Shown here: in pieces, positions 43,601-55,569 of the stretch | Numbering within the stretch: the first letter of the stretch is position 1 | How the letters are laid out: the number at the start of each line of letters is the position of its first letter | Assembly (NCBI GenBank): GCA_031761405.1 | Contig: JASEVX010000003.1 | Coordinates: 110,313,543 to 110,377,542, forward strand | Length of the DNA stretch: 64,000 bases | Reading direction: 5' to 3' | Source of the DNA: Serripes groenlandicus | Taxonomy: Eukaryota > Mollusca > Bivalvia > Cardiida > Cardiidae | The notes under the pieces: generated by a model | Told to the model about the DNA's origin: nothing | Seen by the model: only the letters and a program-made list of their open reading frames with translations | The model's database searches: none | Translations under genes and position numbers: made by a program

Positions 43601-45381
43601 AATGTCACTGTTAAGAAAAAGAGATATTTACACAGTGAGTACATTTCACTGTTCCACCTAATAAACACATATATCTACATAAGTACACAGGACTGAGTCG
43701 CTCATGTCGTTGGCATGTTTCCTAGTACAAAGACAACGTACATTCCAATTACGTGCCCAATTTCGATTGCATGACCCTAATCATTCTTATACTATATACA
43801 ACAAGAGTTGCTGCAAGAAGCAGCAATTCGATGTCAGCATGTTATGGCTTAAGAACTACTGTTTGATTCGAAAAACGCGAAACCCGCTTTTAAATATATG
43901 ATATAAATATATGTTAACAATATGACGGTAAAATACGGCGCATGCGCAAGCCCATTGTCCATTGCACCAGTGGTAGTTCTAAACACAACCAATATATGCA
44001 CTGGTGCGCAATACGTTTTCGTCACTGTTAACTGGGTGCGTGTTTCATAAACAGTTCATAAACAGTTTCGTTTCGCAACAGCGATTTACGCCCTTTCTAG
44101 AAAAGATTAATGACACTATTGCAAAACAAGACAATAGTAATGAAAAGTATCTTACAAATAAAGTGTTTGCTGAAAAGGCCTCAAAATGCATCTGCAGCTC
44201 GGAAAGTTTCCATACTACAACGATGGTATTTACCGACTTTGCTGTAGACGAATAACTATAAGAAATTTTAAAAACAAAAAACAACATTGAGGGTAAATGA
44301 GAAATTAGTCATAACGGTCAATGTCTCCGTTCCCGTAATGTTTATAATAACTATTAACCATTTTTTTAATATTTCAAATTATCCTAACGTTAATTTTCAT
44401 TGCCAACTTTCGGGAAATCCGGTGTCTCGAAAGCTCCTATTGAGTTATATATGGAAAACATTGTTAAATTGGTCCTACAAATAAGTTAATGAATGGATCA
44501 TTTCAGTTCAAACGAATATGTTATGAAAACTTATGCTCTTTCGTATGATACTTTTAATATGATTCTATGATTTTAATGTGTTAGTCCTATTTAAGGTTTT
44601 GTCGGTCACCCAAAGTTACATTGAAATAAGAAGGAGCTAAAGATTGTTCTGCTTTATTAAGGTATTTGGAAACATCCGATCCCTTCATTTCAAACGGTCC
44701 AAGATGCAGAATGTTGTTCTCTTTCAGTTGTTCTAATACAAACAATTATTGTTTTAAATATATGTTGGTTAGCAAGAGATCAGTGTCGAATGATTTTGGA
44801 TCTCAACGGATCTGCGTACATCGACCGTCTTTAAAGCGACAGTTTCTAAAGCGAAAGCTATCTATTCATATACAATTGAACAATCGGATACGCTATACTA
44901 TTAGTTAATAAAATAGTTTGTGGTCTTTCCCGATAATGCTATATCGTGTGATTCAAGAACAACTCATACGCAAAGGCGGAACCGATAAATCCCATGATCG
45001 CAAAAGTACAGTGAGCTTAGCAGTGTGTAGATTAACACGTCTATCTTGATCGTGGAACTAGATATAGTTAAGTTTAATAGGAACCAACCAAGAAGATGCA
45101 TTGTCCTTTTCGTTTAGTAGAGAAAACCGTATTTTATCCTAGAAATGTCGTTATTTCTTCTCGAAGGCCATCTTACTAGATTTACAACGTCAATAAAGGG
45201 TAAATAAGGATAATGATTCTGTCTCCATATGTCAGTCATACCTCCTGATATAGTAACCATAACGGTGTTGTTGTTTTTTCGGTTTAACGTTTGATTTAGT
45301 GCAGACAATTTTTTATTCATTCAATGTAATGTACAAAGTTAAGTTCGTACAAACAATTTATGTACGAGATTGGGAACCAGC
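43601..45381. other. 1.8 kb with no repeat recognised
   Basis: Overlapping frames on both strands at 44004-44287 (about 80 codons each) shadow each other and have no known motif. GATTTATGGTT-type AT-rich sequence elsewhere. No gene called. Confidence 0.4.
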
Positions 45382-45596
45382 TTAACTCTTTCAGCGCCGA
45401 ACTTTTTAAAGCAGACTCTTCTATGTTAAAAATCGGGCGTCTCCATTTCTCCTTAAAATAAGACTTTTGGAATAGTTTTATAACTTAAAGGTAAACAATG
45501 CTGATTCCAGGTGAGACAGCTCGTCACGAGCTGATACACATGAATCACTATTATTAGCAAAAACCTTAATATTGGCTTTGGCGCTGAAAGAGTTAA
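45382..45596. mobile_element. Family D MITE, full length
   Basis: TTAACTCTTTCAGCGCC at the left, GGCGCTGAAAGAGTTAA at the right: perfect terminal repeats within TTAA sites. Inner hairpin region AACAATGCTGATTCCAGGTG with CAGCTCGTCACGAGCTG as the tip. No coding capacity. Confidence 0.92.
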
Positions 45597-45833
45597 TTGA
45601 ATTTCTTATCGATATATCTATATACTACGGACAAGACATAGTTCTACTTTAATACTTAACACCACGGAAATTCAAACCAGAATAACATATATTTTCTTAA
45701 ACTTATAACTTTTTAATAATAATTTAATAACAAATAAATCAATGAAACCACGTGAATGTATTAAGAGTACATGGCAACACGGAAACTTTCAGGATGCCTG
45801 TCTATAAACGATGCCATGCTTAGAATGCGTATA

Positions 45834-46087
45834 TAGAGGGCTTGGCGTGAAACGGTTGTAACTAAAAATGGTATGTTTTATTACCAAGGTTAATCACCTC
45901 GCCATAAGCGTTAAATCAATTTTCTTGGTAAACAATGGAAATTTAGGTGCCATTGCTGGTTCTGAGCAATGGCATCTAAATTGGCATTGCTTACAAAGGG
46001 GTAAAAATTGGGTAAACCAGGGTTTTCAAAATAGGTTTTTAGTTACAACCGTTTGGGTAAACCAGGGTTTTCACGCCAAGCCCTCGA
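45834..46087 (-). mobile_element. Family C MITE with scrambled right end
   Basis: Minus-oriented. Left TAGAGGGCTTGGCGTGAAAC, right TCACGCCAAGCCCTCGA. GGGTAAACCAGGGTTTTCA occurs at about 46010 and again at about 46055, where it splits the right inverted end between ACAACCGTTT and CACGCC. The hairpin has arms GGTGCCATTGCT/AGCAATGGCATC with a changed tip GGTTCTG. Confidence 0.9.
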
Positions 46088-47141
46088 TATCTTCCTATTT
46101 GACAAAGTAAAGCGTCCATTGAGACATTAAATGAATCCGTCCATGGGAAAAGATAAGTGTAGGCTTTTGTGCACTCTGTAGATGTAGATATGTGCATTCT
46201 CACAGTCTGAACGACCTACACGATACAGATACGTATTACTAACACACGCTCAATAGAAGCTTCTACCACTGTTTGTAGATTCTGATACTACGGAGCCGAT
46301 GTACATAATAATCTGAACATACACAGTGTATAATTGCTAACGTGTACCTTTTCTCTTGGTCGGACTCAACCACAATTTCTTTCTGTCGACAAAAAACAGA
46401 ACCAGCAATAAACCTCTTCATGCGAAAATCAACCTTCCGGGAGCATCCAGTTTATTTTAAACCTCCGGCGCAGTTTGATCCGGATCTCGATCGATCGTGA
46501 TCTAGTCGTACAGGGACTGGAAGTTCATCTATGAGACAATAACCCAATATTCAAGTATGTAATGAAATCACATTAACCATTAAGTAGAAAACCTCCAAGA
46601 CCAACGTCCAAGTGACCTGGCGTATTTATATCATGAATGTTGTTAAACAAAATGATATTCAGTCTACTTTGAATGGTGATAACATTCACGGAATCCTAGT
46701 GGTTTAAGCAATCGTCCCGACAGCAGCAGGTTTATCATATTCAAATACCATCGGCGCCAGTTGTGTCCCTGCTGATAGTTTGGTTTAATACTTCAGAAAT
46801 GTCTCGACTCTCTCAGTAAAGGTGACACCTTTATAAACAAACCTCATATATTTAACTGCGTTATGCGTCTTCCGAATTGGTAGTATTTATTACAAGCTGT
46901 CCCACTGAGTTCCAGCAATTTGACTAGACATAACTCATCATATATTGTCATGCGTTATACCAAAGATGATGCGTTATGTCAAAGGGAAGCAATTCGGATA
47001 AGCGAGCAGGGCCAGGCAGACAATTGTGTCCTGGGAATTTCAGATGAATCCATAAGACTGAAGTTGTCTCCCATTCGACTATAACTCTTTTGGTAAGAGT
47101 TGAAAGTGCTTTCTATAAAGTTGAATACCCTCTGACTGATT
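46088..47141. other. 1 kb with no gene or repeat recognised
   Basis: Words near 46160-46210 (GTGCACTCTGTAGATGTAGA, TGTGCATTCTCAC) weakly recall the 28.5-kb repeat. A minus frame (46979-47416) of 145 codons overlaps the SINE-like head that follows and is not called. Confidence 0.4.
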
Positions 47142-47300
47142 TGTAGTGGAAGACAGTGGTGCAGAGTGTCTACCTCTCGCAACAAAGGTTCCGGGTTCGA
47201 TTTTTGTGATGAATTGTTCTGACTTTGGGATTTTTCCACACAAACGGCGCGAGTCCTAGTTAAGTCTCCAGGAAGCAGACATTCAGCGTGATTAATATAA
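47142..47300 (+). mobile_element. tRNA-like SINE
   Basis: AGACAGTGGTGCAGAGTGTC (A-box region), TACCTCTCGCAACAAAGG, CCGGGTTCGATTTTTG (B box). The following CACACAAACGGCGCGAGTCC and CTCCAGGAAGCAGACATTC look like a SINE body. Confidence 0.55.
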
Positions 47301-47833
47301 GCTGAAAGCTTGTTTCTCAATCGATGTGAAATATATAAGTTTAAACTAAACAAAACATTAGTTGCTTTAAGCTTTACTGTATACATGTATTTTCTGAAAT
47401 TGAAAGTAAAATTCACTGCTGGATAAGGGTGACATTTTATTAGACCTCATAGCTCAAATAAACGCCAACATGTGAGTTTTTGTGTGCTTTATATGTATAT
47501 TGTGACCAAGTGTATCCCTTTTAAATGATGAATTCCTGGCATACCATTGTAGATCCAGATACGTCATTGTTCAAAGATGTACTTGCACGTACGCATGTAT
47601 CTATACATGTTTTATACTGACAGAGCGGTACCTTACGCTTCGATGCCAATACATCGATTTGTTCATTTCCCACATCTAAGCAATCACACTCTGTTTGAAA
47701 GAGTCCATCCATTGATAACGATAATAAATTAAAAAGAAAACATCTTCATTGTTTTCCATTTTGTTATTTCATTATTCTGTTAAATGTGCATAAGGCATGC
47801 ACATCCCTATTTATAGCATGATAGCTAGTCAAG
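47301..47833. other. No gene or repeat recognised
   Basis: Nothing supported. Confidence 0.4.
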
Positions 47834-49680
47834 AAATATGTCGGGACGACATGAATACAGAAACCGTAAATAACAGACCTCATTAAGTTTATGGAGGTAT
47901 AACGGAGAGACATGAATGCACCATCGTATATAACACACCTTGTATATAGTTATTGAAATGTGTCGGGATGACATGCCACCATCGTAATAAACACATTATA
48001 TATAATTATAGAAATATGTCGGGACGACATGAAAACTGTCATCGTAATAAACACATTATATATAATTATAGAAATATGTCGGGACGACATGAAAACTGTC
48101 ATCGTAATAAACACACTCTATATAATTATAGAAATATGTCGGGACGACATGAAAACTGTCATCGTAATAAACACACTCTATATACTTATAGAAATATGTC
48201 GGGACGACATGAAAACTGTCATCGTAATAAACACACTCTATATACTTATAGAAATAGGTCGGGACGCCATGAATAAGGCCATCGTAAATAACACCCTATA
48301 TAATTATAGAAATATGCCAGAAAGACATGAACACTTTCATCGTAAATGACAAACCCTTTATAGTCATAGAAATGTGTTGGGACGACATGAATACCGCCAT
48401 CGTAAATAACACACCCTATATAATTGTAGAAATATGCCAGGAAGACATGAACACTTTCATCGTAAATAACAAACCCTTTATAGTAATAGAAATATGTTGG
48501 GACGACATGAATACCGCCATCGTAAATAACACATTATAAATACTTATAGAAATATGTCGGGACGATAGGAAAACTGCCATCGTTAAAACACACCCTATAT
48601 ACTTATATTAATATGTCGGGACGACATGAATAACGCAATCGTTAATAACACACCCTTTGTAATTATAGAAATATATTATCATAGACGATATGAAAACTGC
48701 CATTGTAAACTCAAATTCTATATAATTATAGAAATTGTCGGTACGACATGAATAACGCCATCGTAAATAATACACCCTTTATAATTATAGAAATATGTTG
48801 GCACGCCATGAATACCGCAATTATAAATAAAACACTCTAAATATTCATAGAAATATATTGGGTGGGTCAACATAAATGCTGCCATCATAAATAACATACT
48901 AGATATAATTATAGAATATGTTGGGAAGACATGAACACCATCATCGTAAATTACATATTGTTTATATTCATAGAAATATGTTGGGTCGACATGAATACCG
49001 CCATCGTAAATAGCACTAGATATAATTAAAGAAATACGTTGGGACGACATTAATACCGCCATCGTTTATAACACACGATAGTTAATTATAGAAATATGTT
49101 GGGATGACAAGAATACCGCCATCGTAAAAAACACCCCCTTTATGTGTATAGAAATATGTAGGGAAACCTGAATATATCAAGCATAAATAACACACACTAT
49201 ATATTCATAGTAATATGTTGGGACAACATGAATACCTCAATCGTAAATAACACATACTATATATGTATAGGACTAAGTAGGCCCAACATGAATACTGCAA
49301 TCATAAATAACACACTCTATATATTCACAGAAATATGTTGGGTCGACATCAAAGAGGAAACGGAAATAACACACACTTTATGATTAAAGAAATATGTAGG
49401 GACGACATTGGTACTGGAATCCTACATTTTAAACACTCTATTTATTCAAAGAAATATGTCGGGACGATATAAATACAGCCATTATAATTAACACACCCTA
49501 TAAAATATAGAAATATTTAGGGACGACATAGATTCTGCCATCAAAAAGTAGCTCACTATATGTATGTATAGAAACATGTTGGGTCGACATGAATAGAGCA
49601 ATCGTAAAAAACACACTCTTTGCATTTTTGAAATATGTCGGGACGACATGAATACCGCCATCGTAAATAACATACTATAT
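47834..49680. repeat. 60-bp minisatellite, about 31 units
   Basis: Unit GAAATATGTCGGGACGACAT + GAATACCGCCATCGTAAATA + ACACACTCTATATAATTATA. Six central units (about 47990-48260) are almost identical; outer units are strongly diverged. Each unit carries the palindrome ATGTCG-GGA-CGACAT. The period is a multiple of three, so open frames appear on both strands (for example 47953-48276, 48718-49062); they are artefacts. Confidence 0.97.
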
Positions 49681-50734
49681 ATATATATGTATATGCATTA
49701 AACCTCCTGCAAATAAACAAGTTCACAATCGATAACTCAAATATAGATCTACATACATGGATTGGCAATATAATTGGCGGTTACACGAACTGCGAAAAGT
49801 TTAAATTAGCAAAATAATATTAACAGTGTATTAAACAAGCTGGCGACTAGCAAATTCGAATTTTATCTGTAGCCTGTCATAAACCAAGTACCTTCAACAT
49901 ATTATAAAACCTCAAAACATTGGACGGACAGACATCGTAATGGTATCGCGGAAGTACGGACGGTGAGGTCGAAGTACAATATTATATCAGAGGAATAGAT
50001 AAGGTCGAGTAAAATGTTCTTTCCCCCTCACAATGCCTCTATTATTACTTAACCAAAACCCTATGTTGTTGGTACTCAATATAGTTGTCTCACTTAGACG
50101 ATCCTTTTGACACGCACAACATGGTGTTTGAGGATAATGATTTTAGAACATGAACATGTCTTTTATCTAAGAGATCTGCTCTAGTTCCAAGCAAAATTTG
50201 GCATAAAAAGAATAATACAGTAAGAGGACAATAATGATCTCATCATCTAGACAGAAAATCACAGTAGAAAAGTTTAAAGATATGTCATTTTACGTGCATA
50301 AACACTCTTACCCTAGTTATTGAAATGGATTACGGACACATTTAGTATCTCTAAATGTAACTAGACATGATCCATGCATATAAAATGCTGTTCATTTCTA
50401 CTTCAAATTTATGTCTTCAAGTAATCAGGCCCGTTTTACAAATAAAGCCATTACTTTTGGACGGCATCTCTAAAATTGTTTTAACATTCTCTCGCTGAAT
50501 ATTATGTCAACAATGCCATTCCTCAGTTAGGTCAACGGTAGTAAAATGTTCCATGGATTACTGATAAGTAAGCTTAGATATGTTTTTAAGGGTGAAACAC
50601 AGGCCCAGGATTATGATTGTTTTTGCCACAATGATAGACGTAGGAGCAAGTCCATCGAAAAACGTTACATGCGTGTTAAGCGAATACAGAAACATGTTTG
50701 TATCCGAAGCTCCTTGACATACAATCTTAGGTTA
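49681..50734. other. 1 kb with no gene or repeat recognised
   Basis: A frame opening at 50546 runs into a repeat fragment and is not called. Confidence 0.4.
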
Positions 50735-50800
50735 TTCGAAACCAGCGTGAATCCAGATCAACCTGTGCATCCGCGGAGTCTTTTCTGGTTATACATGGGT
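50735..50800. repeat. Fragment of a family A relative
   Basis: GAATCCAGATCAACCTGTGC and ATCCGCGGAGTCTTTTCTGG resemble the inner inverted blocks of bivalve family A-like repeats. Confidence 0.45.
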
Positions 50801-51009
50801 CGTAAAATTTTACTTAAGCTTTCAAGAATAGTTGAAACGTCGTGTTCAATTGATACCATAGCGTCACATACAGATCCTGTCCTACGTTTATCCTACAATG
50901 CTTTGTTAAGGAAGAAATATTTTTTGTTGTAGCGGGTCGATCAGATCCAGCAGTTGTTGCTCACCGTTTAGCCACACCCAAATTGACGAATCTACAACGA
51001 ACGGCTCAT

Positions 51010-51170
51010 GAAAAGATTGTGGCAAATATAAATTGTTTATGATGAGTAATTTCTCATTTTGCCACCATGTTACAATTAATTATACTATCATCTGTGTAGG
51101 TTTTCCATGTTTTCTTTTAGCTGTTGCAATGTTGTCTTGCGCAGGTAGGCATTTGTATGTAGGATAAGGT
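51010..51170 (+). mobile_element. Family B MITE, degenerate
   Basis: GATTGTGGCAAATATAAATT, GTTTATGATGAGTAATTTCT, CATTTTGCCACCATGTTACA, then TGTAGGTTTTCCATGTTTTC and AGGATAAGGTTAA. Left end missing. Confidence 0.55.
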
Positions 51171-51648
51171 TAACATAATAACACATATTTTGCAGGACAG
51201 ACTTGCAGTGCTGTTCGGGGTTTCTTGTTACATGCGCAGACACTTATGGCCGATAGAGTTTCGTTTATAACAGCAGTTTGCTGTACCAATGTAATAAAAC
51301 GGTAATAAAATTGCACTGCTACCAGACACACTAGTTTTATGCTTGAAATTGGAGAATTTATAGTGACAAGAAATCCGGGTGTTCTGTCTATGTTATTGTC
51401 AAACATGAGATTTTTATAACCCTGTGTTTAGTTTATTTCTGTTTTTTCAGAATGTATAATTCTCCTGGACTGCAATAAATAATTGGTGTCGGAAAGCATT
51501 GGTATTTTGGTACTCTGGTCGAATACTTACACTTAATGATGTCTTGTCTGAATAGAAACGCGGAGTGCTTGTGTGTACATCTTTAATATTTTATACTGTT
51601 TACATGACGAGATGATACACATAGTACAAGGTGATTGCGAGTCTGTAC
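51171..51648. other. No gene or repeat recognised
   Basis: A 78-codon minus frame (51170-51406) has no known motif. Confidence 0.4.
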
Positions 51649-51677
51649 CAGGAACGTAGATAAGATCTACGTTCCTG
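51649..51677. repeat. Perfect 13-bp hairpin
   Basis: CAGGAACGTAGAT, loop AAG, ATCTACGTTCCTG. Isolated; it is not part of the named families. Confidence 0.9.
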
Positions 51678-51712
51678 TCTGTACGAATGAGGAAACAGAA
51701 GCACATTTATTA

Positions 51713-51925
51713 AGCCTTTCCCACATTCAAAACATCTGCAGCAGAGGTAGTCAATTCAATGGAAAATTCTCAAAAAATGAGAGAACACTTTGCGAATAAA
51801 GTTTAAAACAGTGTGGCGAAAGGTGAATCATTATGAGTATTTTCTTTGTTGTCACAATGTTTTCAAACGTCATCTTCAGCAGAGGCGTCAGAGAGCGCCT
51901 GCATGAGCACAATTTTAATTAATAC
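51713..51925 (-). mobile_element. Family B MITE
   Basis: TTAAGCCTTTCCCACATTCA, CTGCAGCAGAGGTAGTC, hairpin half on the right (GTGTGGCGAAAGGTGAATCA, TTTGTTGTCACAATGTTTTC), AGCAGAGGCGTCAGAGAGCG. TTAA present at both sides. A second small palindrome TTCTCAAAAAATGAGAA lies near the middle. Confidence 0.75.
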
Positions 51926-52835
51926 ATGTTTAAATTTATTTGTGGCGACACAGATTATAAGTTATTCAGTATTCCCAAGGCCTTAAATACAGGTTATATA
52001 ATACATATAGACTACTATGCACAATATGCAACTACAGTCATCCGAGATTTTATTTGAGAAAGTTTGGAGAAAGAAACACAATAACTCGTTAAGATACTAC
52101 AAATAGTCTCTCTATATGGTCCTTATGCTGTAATTATACTGACCGTAATGTTATAGTATGAGAACACTCGGGGAATCCCACACAGAGCCGTGCTACTATA
52201 AATAGCCTATCTATATGGTTCTATACTATAATGATACAATATATTTTATTTAATCCTTTGGTCCTTCAATGCTCACCTAAGAGGACATTTAGAAGTTCTT
52301 TTGTGTGAGTGGTTATATTTGGTCAGTGGTTAAGAAGATAATTTGTAAGGCTTTTAAAGACTGGTGACGACTTTGTGCAGTAACAATGACACTATTTTAT
52401 TGGCATAAGGCCACCGGTCCTATGTTGATATCAAAGAACATTTTCTCACATTCAAGAGCTGTGTGTATCGAATAATTACTCTTTCCACTGTCCATCGAAA
52501 ATGTCGTGTCTATTTCAATTCAATTTTGGAAAAAAAGTGTTCAAGTTCAGTGTTTCTATATTTACTAAGCATTTTGATATACAATGGCAGTGTCGTTGGT
52601 TTACGCAGGCTTTCACAATGGTGTTCTAGCTGTCTTGTAACATTCAACCTTCCAATACGTTCAGTATTCTGTACCTTCTTCGACAATTGATCTTAACGAG
52701 AATAACGAGTTTCTCAACATTGGTAGAAGGTCCCAAAAGAAACATTTATGTGGATTTTGATATTTTCTACGTTAAGCTCTGGTCAATTACGGCAGATAGG
52801 TCGGTCATATCAGACGGTACCTTACTAGTGACATC
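51926..52835. other. No gene recognised; small duplication
   Basis: TACTACAAATAGTCTCTCTA (about 52096) and TACTATAAATAGCCTATCTA (about 52191), each followed by TATGGT-type sequence, form a duplicated segment about 95 bp apart. Confidence 0.45.
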
Positions 52836-53316
52836 ATGCCATACCATGTAAACTCTTTAGTTACATCAAGACTCGAATACTGTACTGTGCTGCTGAATCG
52901 CATGACTAATACCGTGATGAAAAAAAAGAAAAAAAAATTGAACACAGCCGCACGTTTTATTACCAGGACTTCCCGTTACAGCCACATCACTCCCGTGCTC
53001 AAAGAATTTCATTGGCTACCCTTGCAGTACAGAGTACAGTACAAAACGGTAACTCTTGCATTCAACATCTTGCAGGGTCAATCTCCGGAATATGTCAAAA
53101 AACATGTTAAATGTGTAGACCTCGACCAGACCTAAGATAAAACAAATAACGCTACAACATTAGTAGTACCAATATGTCGGACTGCAATGTGGCAGTTGTT
53201 ATGTGCCTGTTGCCCAAAATTTATGTAATTCTCTTCCAGCAGGAATAAGGGACTGTGACACGTTTGCTATTTTTAAAAGAGCCCTGAAGACACTCTTTTC
53301 TATTGAGTTATATTAG
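52836..53316 (+). pseudogene. CR1/L2-like LINE reverse transcriptase, C-terminal relic
   Basis: The frame from 52836 reads LVTSRLEYCTVLLNRM, AARFITRTSR, HITPVLKEFHWLPLQYR and LAFNILQGQSPEY, which match the conserved C-terminal part of non-LTR retrotransposon ORF2. An A-rich run (about 52919-52938) replaces the usual linker between the first two blocks. A stop at 53133-53135 and a frameshift at about 53195-53210 break the frame. In the next frame LCNSLPAGIRDCDTFAIFKR with ALKTLFSIELY ends at the TAG 53314-53316, as in intact elements. The catalytic RT core is absent: a 5'-truncated, dead copy. Confidence 0.85.
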
Positions 53317-53475
53317 ACTAAATTTCAATTTAAACACAAGCCTTAATTTGTCAGTTTGTTTTTAACAGTTTTTGTCATACGTTCGTCTGAAACTATTTTG
53401 TATGTAGTCGACGAGGAGATGTCAATAAACTAGGCATGACATTTCTTTTTTGATATTGGGCAAGAAGTGTCAGAG
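53317..53475 (+). other. Probable 3' UTR of the LINE relic
   Basis: AT-rich, following the ORF2 stop; contains AATAAA near 53423. The 3' limit is not visible. Confidence 0.35.
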
Positions 53476-53562
53476 AAGAAGGTTTGAACAGACTACGGAC
53501 GGACTACGGCAGGATGAAGGACGCTGAATGGACATAAGAGCTCACCTTGAGCTTTATTCGAT
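53476..53562. repeat. Dispersed repeat end with GGACGGAC and GAGCTCACC
   Basis: ACTACGGACGGACTACGGCA, GACGCTGAATGGACATAAGA and GCTCACCTTGAGC (a palindrome-like end). Resembles the other end of the 18.6-kb mollusc-type repeat. Confidence 0.45.
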
Positions 53563-53965
53563 CAGATGGTACGTTAAAAATTCTCATAATAACATTTTCG
53601 TTTTCCTAACATTATACGACATTATGTAAAGTGTGTCTTTTGTTCAAATGCTTTCAATTAAAAACATGTTTGCAACAATCCATTAGACTTACAATGTAGA
53701 AGGCGAATTATAGAGATCGTGAAAAGACTGCACGGAGTTGCATGTATATATGACCTAATGCATAAGATAACGCTTCCAAGTTTTCATTTCTGGACCGTGT
53801 ATGTTCAGATCATATTGTCCACCTGCCCAGTGTTATCATACACTACCCAAGTCACATCATCGTCTAACAAGCGTGTACACGTAAGTAACATGTTTGAACT
53901 GTGTAGTATTTGGTCAGAATGTGCGATTGCACAGACTTATCTGGAACCATACTGTTCATAAAAGC
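53563..53965. other. No gene or repeat recognised
   Basis: Nothing supported. Confidence 0.35.
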
Positions 53966-54063
53966 CATCTTGTATTTTGTCACGGGCAACCGGACGGGCT
54001 AATACAACTTTTCGCTGGTTGCAAAGTCCCGAAGGTCTGTTTTTCTCGTGACCTGGCCCGAAT
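53966..54063. repeat. Fragment of a family A relative
   Basis: CGCTGGTTGCAAAGTCCCGA, GGTCTGTTTTTCTCGTGACC and TGGCCC resemble the right end of bivalve family A-like repeats. Confidence 0.45.
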
Positions 54064-54687
54064 ATCGTCTTTGTTTAATCACAACCTTGGTTAATAACTG
54101 CTGTCAAATGAAATAATAATTGTAATTACATGTACGAAACTGGTTATGACGTCATTTAACCTATAGCAGTAATATTATCACTGAAGTGATTGCTTAATTA
54201 TGGGATATGTCTTCGATATTTGCTCATATCGAGCTGTGTCAATGTAAACAGATACATGTATTTCTATAAAGGATAGATTAAGCGTGATATAGGCAAAGAA
54301 GCCTTAGCGTATTTCACTCACAGGTGTAGATAAAGAGTCAAGCTATCTGATAAAAATAGAAAATGTGTGTTATTTATTTGAAGATGTCTCTTGAAGCCTT
54401 AATTGACTAATGGAACTGGCGAAAGAATATCATTTATAATCATATCAATCTGATTGAATCCGCATGCAAATCTTGTTGTCTGTTCACTAAAGCCGTATGG
54501 CTGTTTCTTACAGAGCAGGACTCAAGTATGCCATGAAAGTCAAATACATCCGCGGTCATCCTTTTCTACCATCCCCATAATGCATTGAATAAATGACATT
54601 GAGTTTAAATTAATTGTGTATAGGATGCACTTGAAGTGATTGATTTGATTTCTTTTAGTAGTTTGACCTTGTTTAAAAGTGAAATTA
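54064..54687. other. No gene or repeat recognised
   Basis: Nothing supported. Confidence 0.4.
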
Positions 54688-54871
54688 GAAACCGTGACAA
54701 ACCAGTTTCGTCCCAGCCCGATTTCGTCTAAAACGACGGTAACAATTTTCGCCTTTGTGCGTTCTATCTTGCATAATGAGAAACCGTGTCAAACCAGTTT
54801 CGTCCCAGCTCGATTTCGTCTAAAACGACGGTAACAATTTTCGCCTTTGTGCGTTCTATCTTGCATAATGC
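54688..54871. repeat. 92-bp tandem duplication
   Basis: GAAACCGTGACAAACCAGTT at 54688 and GAAACCGTGTCAAACCAGTT at 54780; each copy runs to GTTCTATCTTGCATAATG. Only about two differences, so recent. TTTCGTCTAAAACGACGG within each copy is a small near-palindrome. Confidence 0.97.
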
Positions 54872-54875
54872 ATGA

Positions 54876-54889
54876 CCCCCCCCCCCCCC
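54876..54889 (+). repeat. Poly-C tract, 14 bases
   Basis: Homopolymer directly after the 92-bp duplication. Confidence 0.95.
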
Positions 54890-55356
54890 ATTTTAAACCT
54901 TACATTGAACTCTTTTCAATGATATTTGTTGTTCTGAATGAGAATTGCTTAGAAAGTGTGACAATTGAGGGTTTAAACTGCTTGATTTACATGGATACAG
55001 GATACAAAGAAGGTATCTATTTGGTGTACTGTGACCTGAATACATAATGTCTTACACGATTTTCGATGCAGATGTCGTCGCCGTCCACTTTTATTTTCCG
55101 CGATCATCGGAAAATAAAATACATGCGTTGTTAATAGAAAATGTGAATCTAATATATCAATTGTTAAATTTCTAAATGTATAAACAAACATGAAGAATAT
55201 CATTTTAATTGGTAATTAATAAATATCAAACATGCAATTTTAAAAAAAGGTATTGGTATGTATGTGGGGAAACTATTGTATCGTGACAGGTTCCTTTTTG
55301 GGCCGAGTCCGTCCAAAACACCATTTCCCCATCCAGATGTAATTACCTACTACAGT
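54890..55356. other. No gene recognised; one hairpin
   Basis: TTTATTTTCCGCGATCATCG and GAAAATAAA near 55089-55118 form an inverted pair (TTTATTTTCCG / CGGAAAATAAA). Confidence 0.45.
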
Positions 55357-55569
55357 TTAACTCTTTCAGCGCCAAAGGCAATATTCAGGTTTTTGCAAAC
55401 AATACTGATTCAGGCGAGTCAGCTCGTAACGAGCTGTCTCCCCTGAAATCAGCATTGTTTGCCTTTTAGTTATCAAAATAGTCCAAACTTTTATTACATG
55501 AGAAATGGAAACGGCCGATTTTGAACATGGAAGAGTCTACTTTAAACAATTCGGCGCTAAATGAGTTAA
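55357..55569. mobile_element. Family D MITE, full length, opposite orientation
   Basis: TTAACTCTTTCAGCGCC at the left; CGGCGCTAAATGAGTTAA at the right. Hairpin: CAATACTGATTCAGGCGAG, tip CAGCTCGTAACGAGCTG, CCCCTGAAATCAGCATTG. The hairpin lies near the left end, whereas at 45.4 kb it lies near the right. Confidence 0.92.

Noticed and set aside
44004..44287. Pair of opposed 80-codon frames
   Set aside because: They overlap almost fully on opposite strands, so at most one could be real, and neither has a known motif.
46979..47416. 145-codon minus frame as a gene
   Set aside because: Overlaps a tRNA-like SINE head and shows no known domain.
47953..49768. Several reading frames of 60-115 codons on both strands as repeat proteins
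   Set aside because: They lie in or at the edge of a 60-bp tandem repeat whose period is a multiple of three, so one open unit opens the whole array. Both strands are open alike.
50546..50932. 128-codon plus frame as a gene
   Set aside because: Part of it translates a family A-related repeat fragment.
52463..52690. 75-codon plus frame as the upstream part of the LINE
   Set aside because: No resemblance to reverse transcriptase motifs and not in register with the relic that starts at about 52836.
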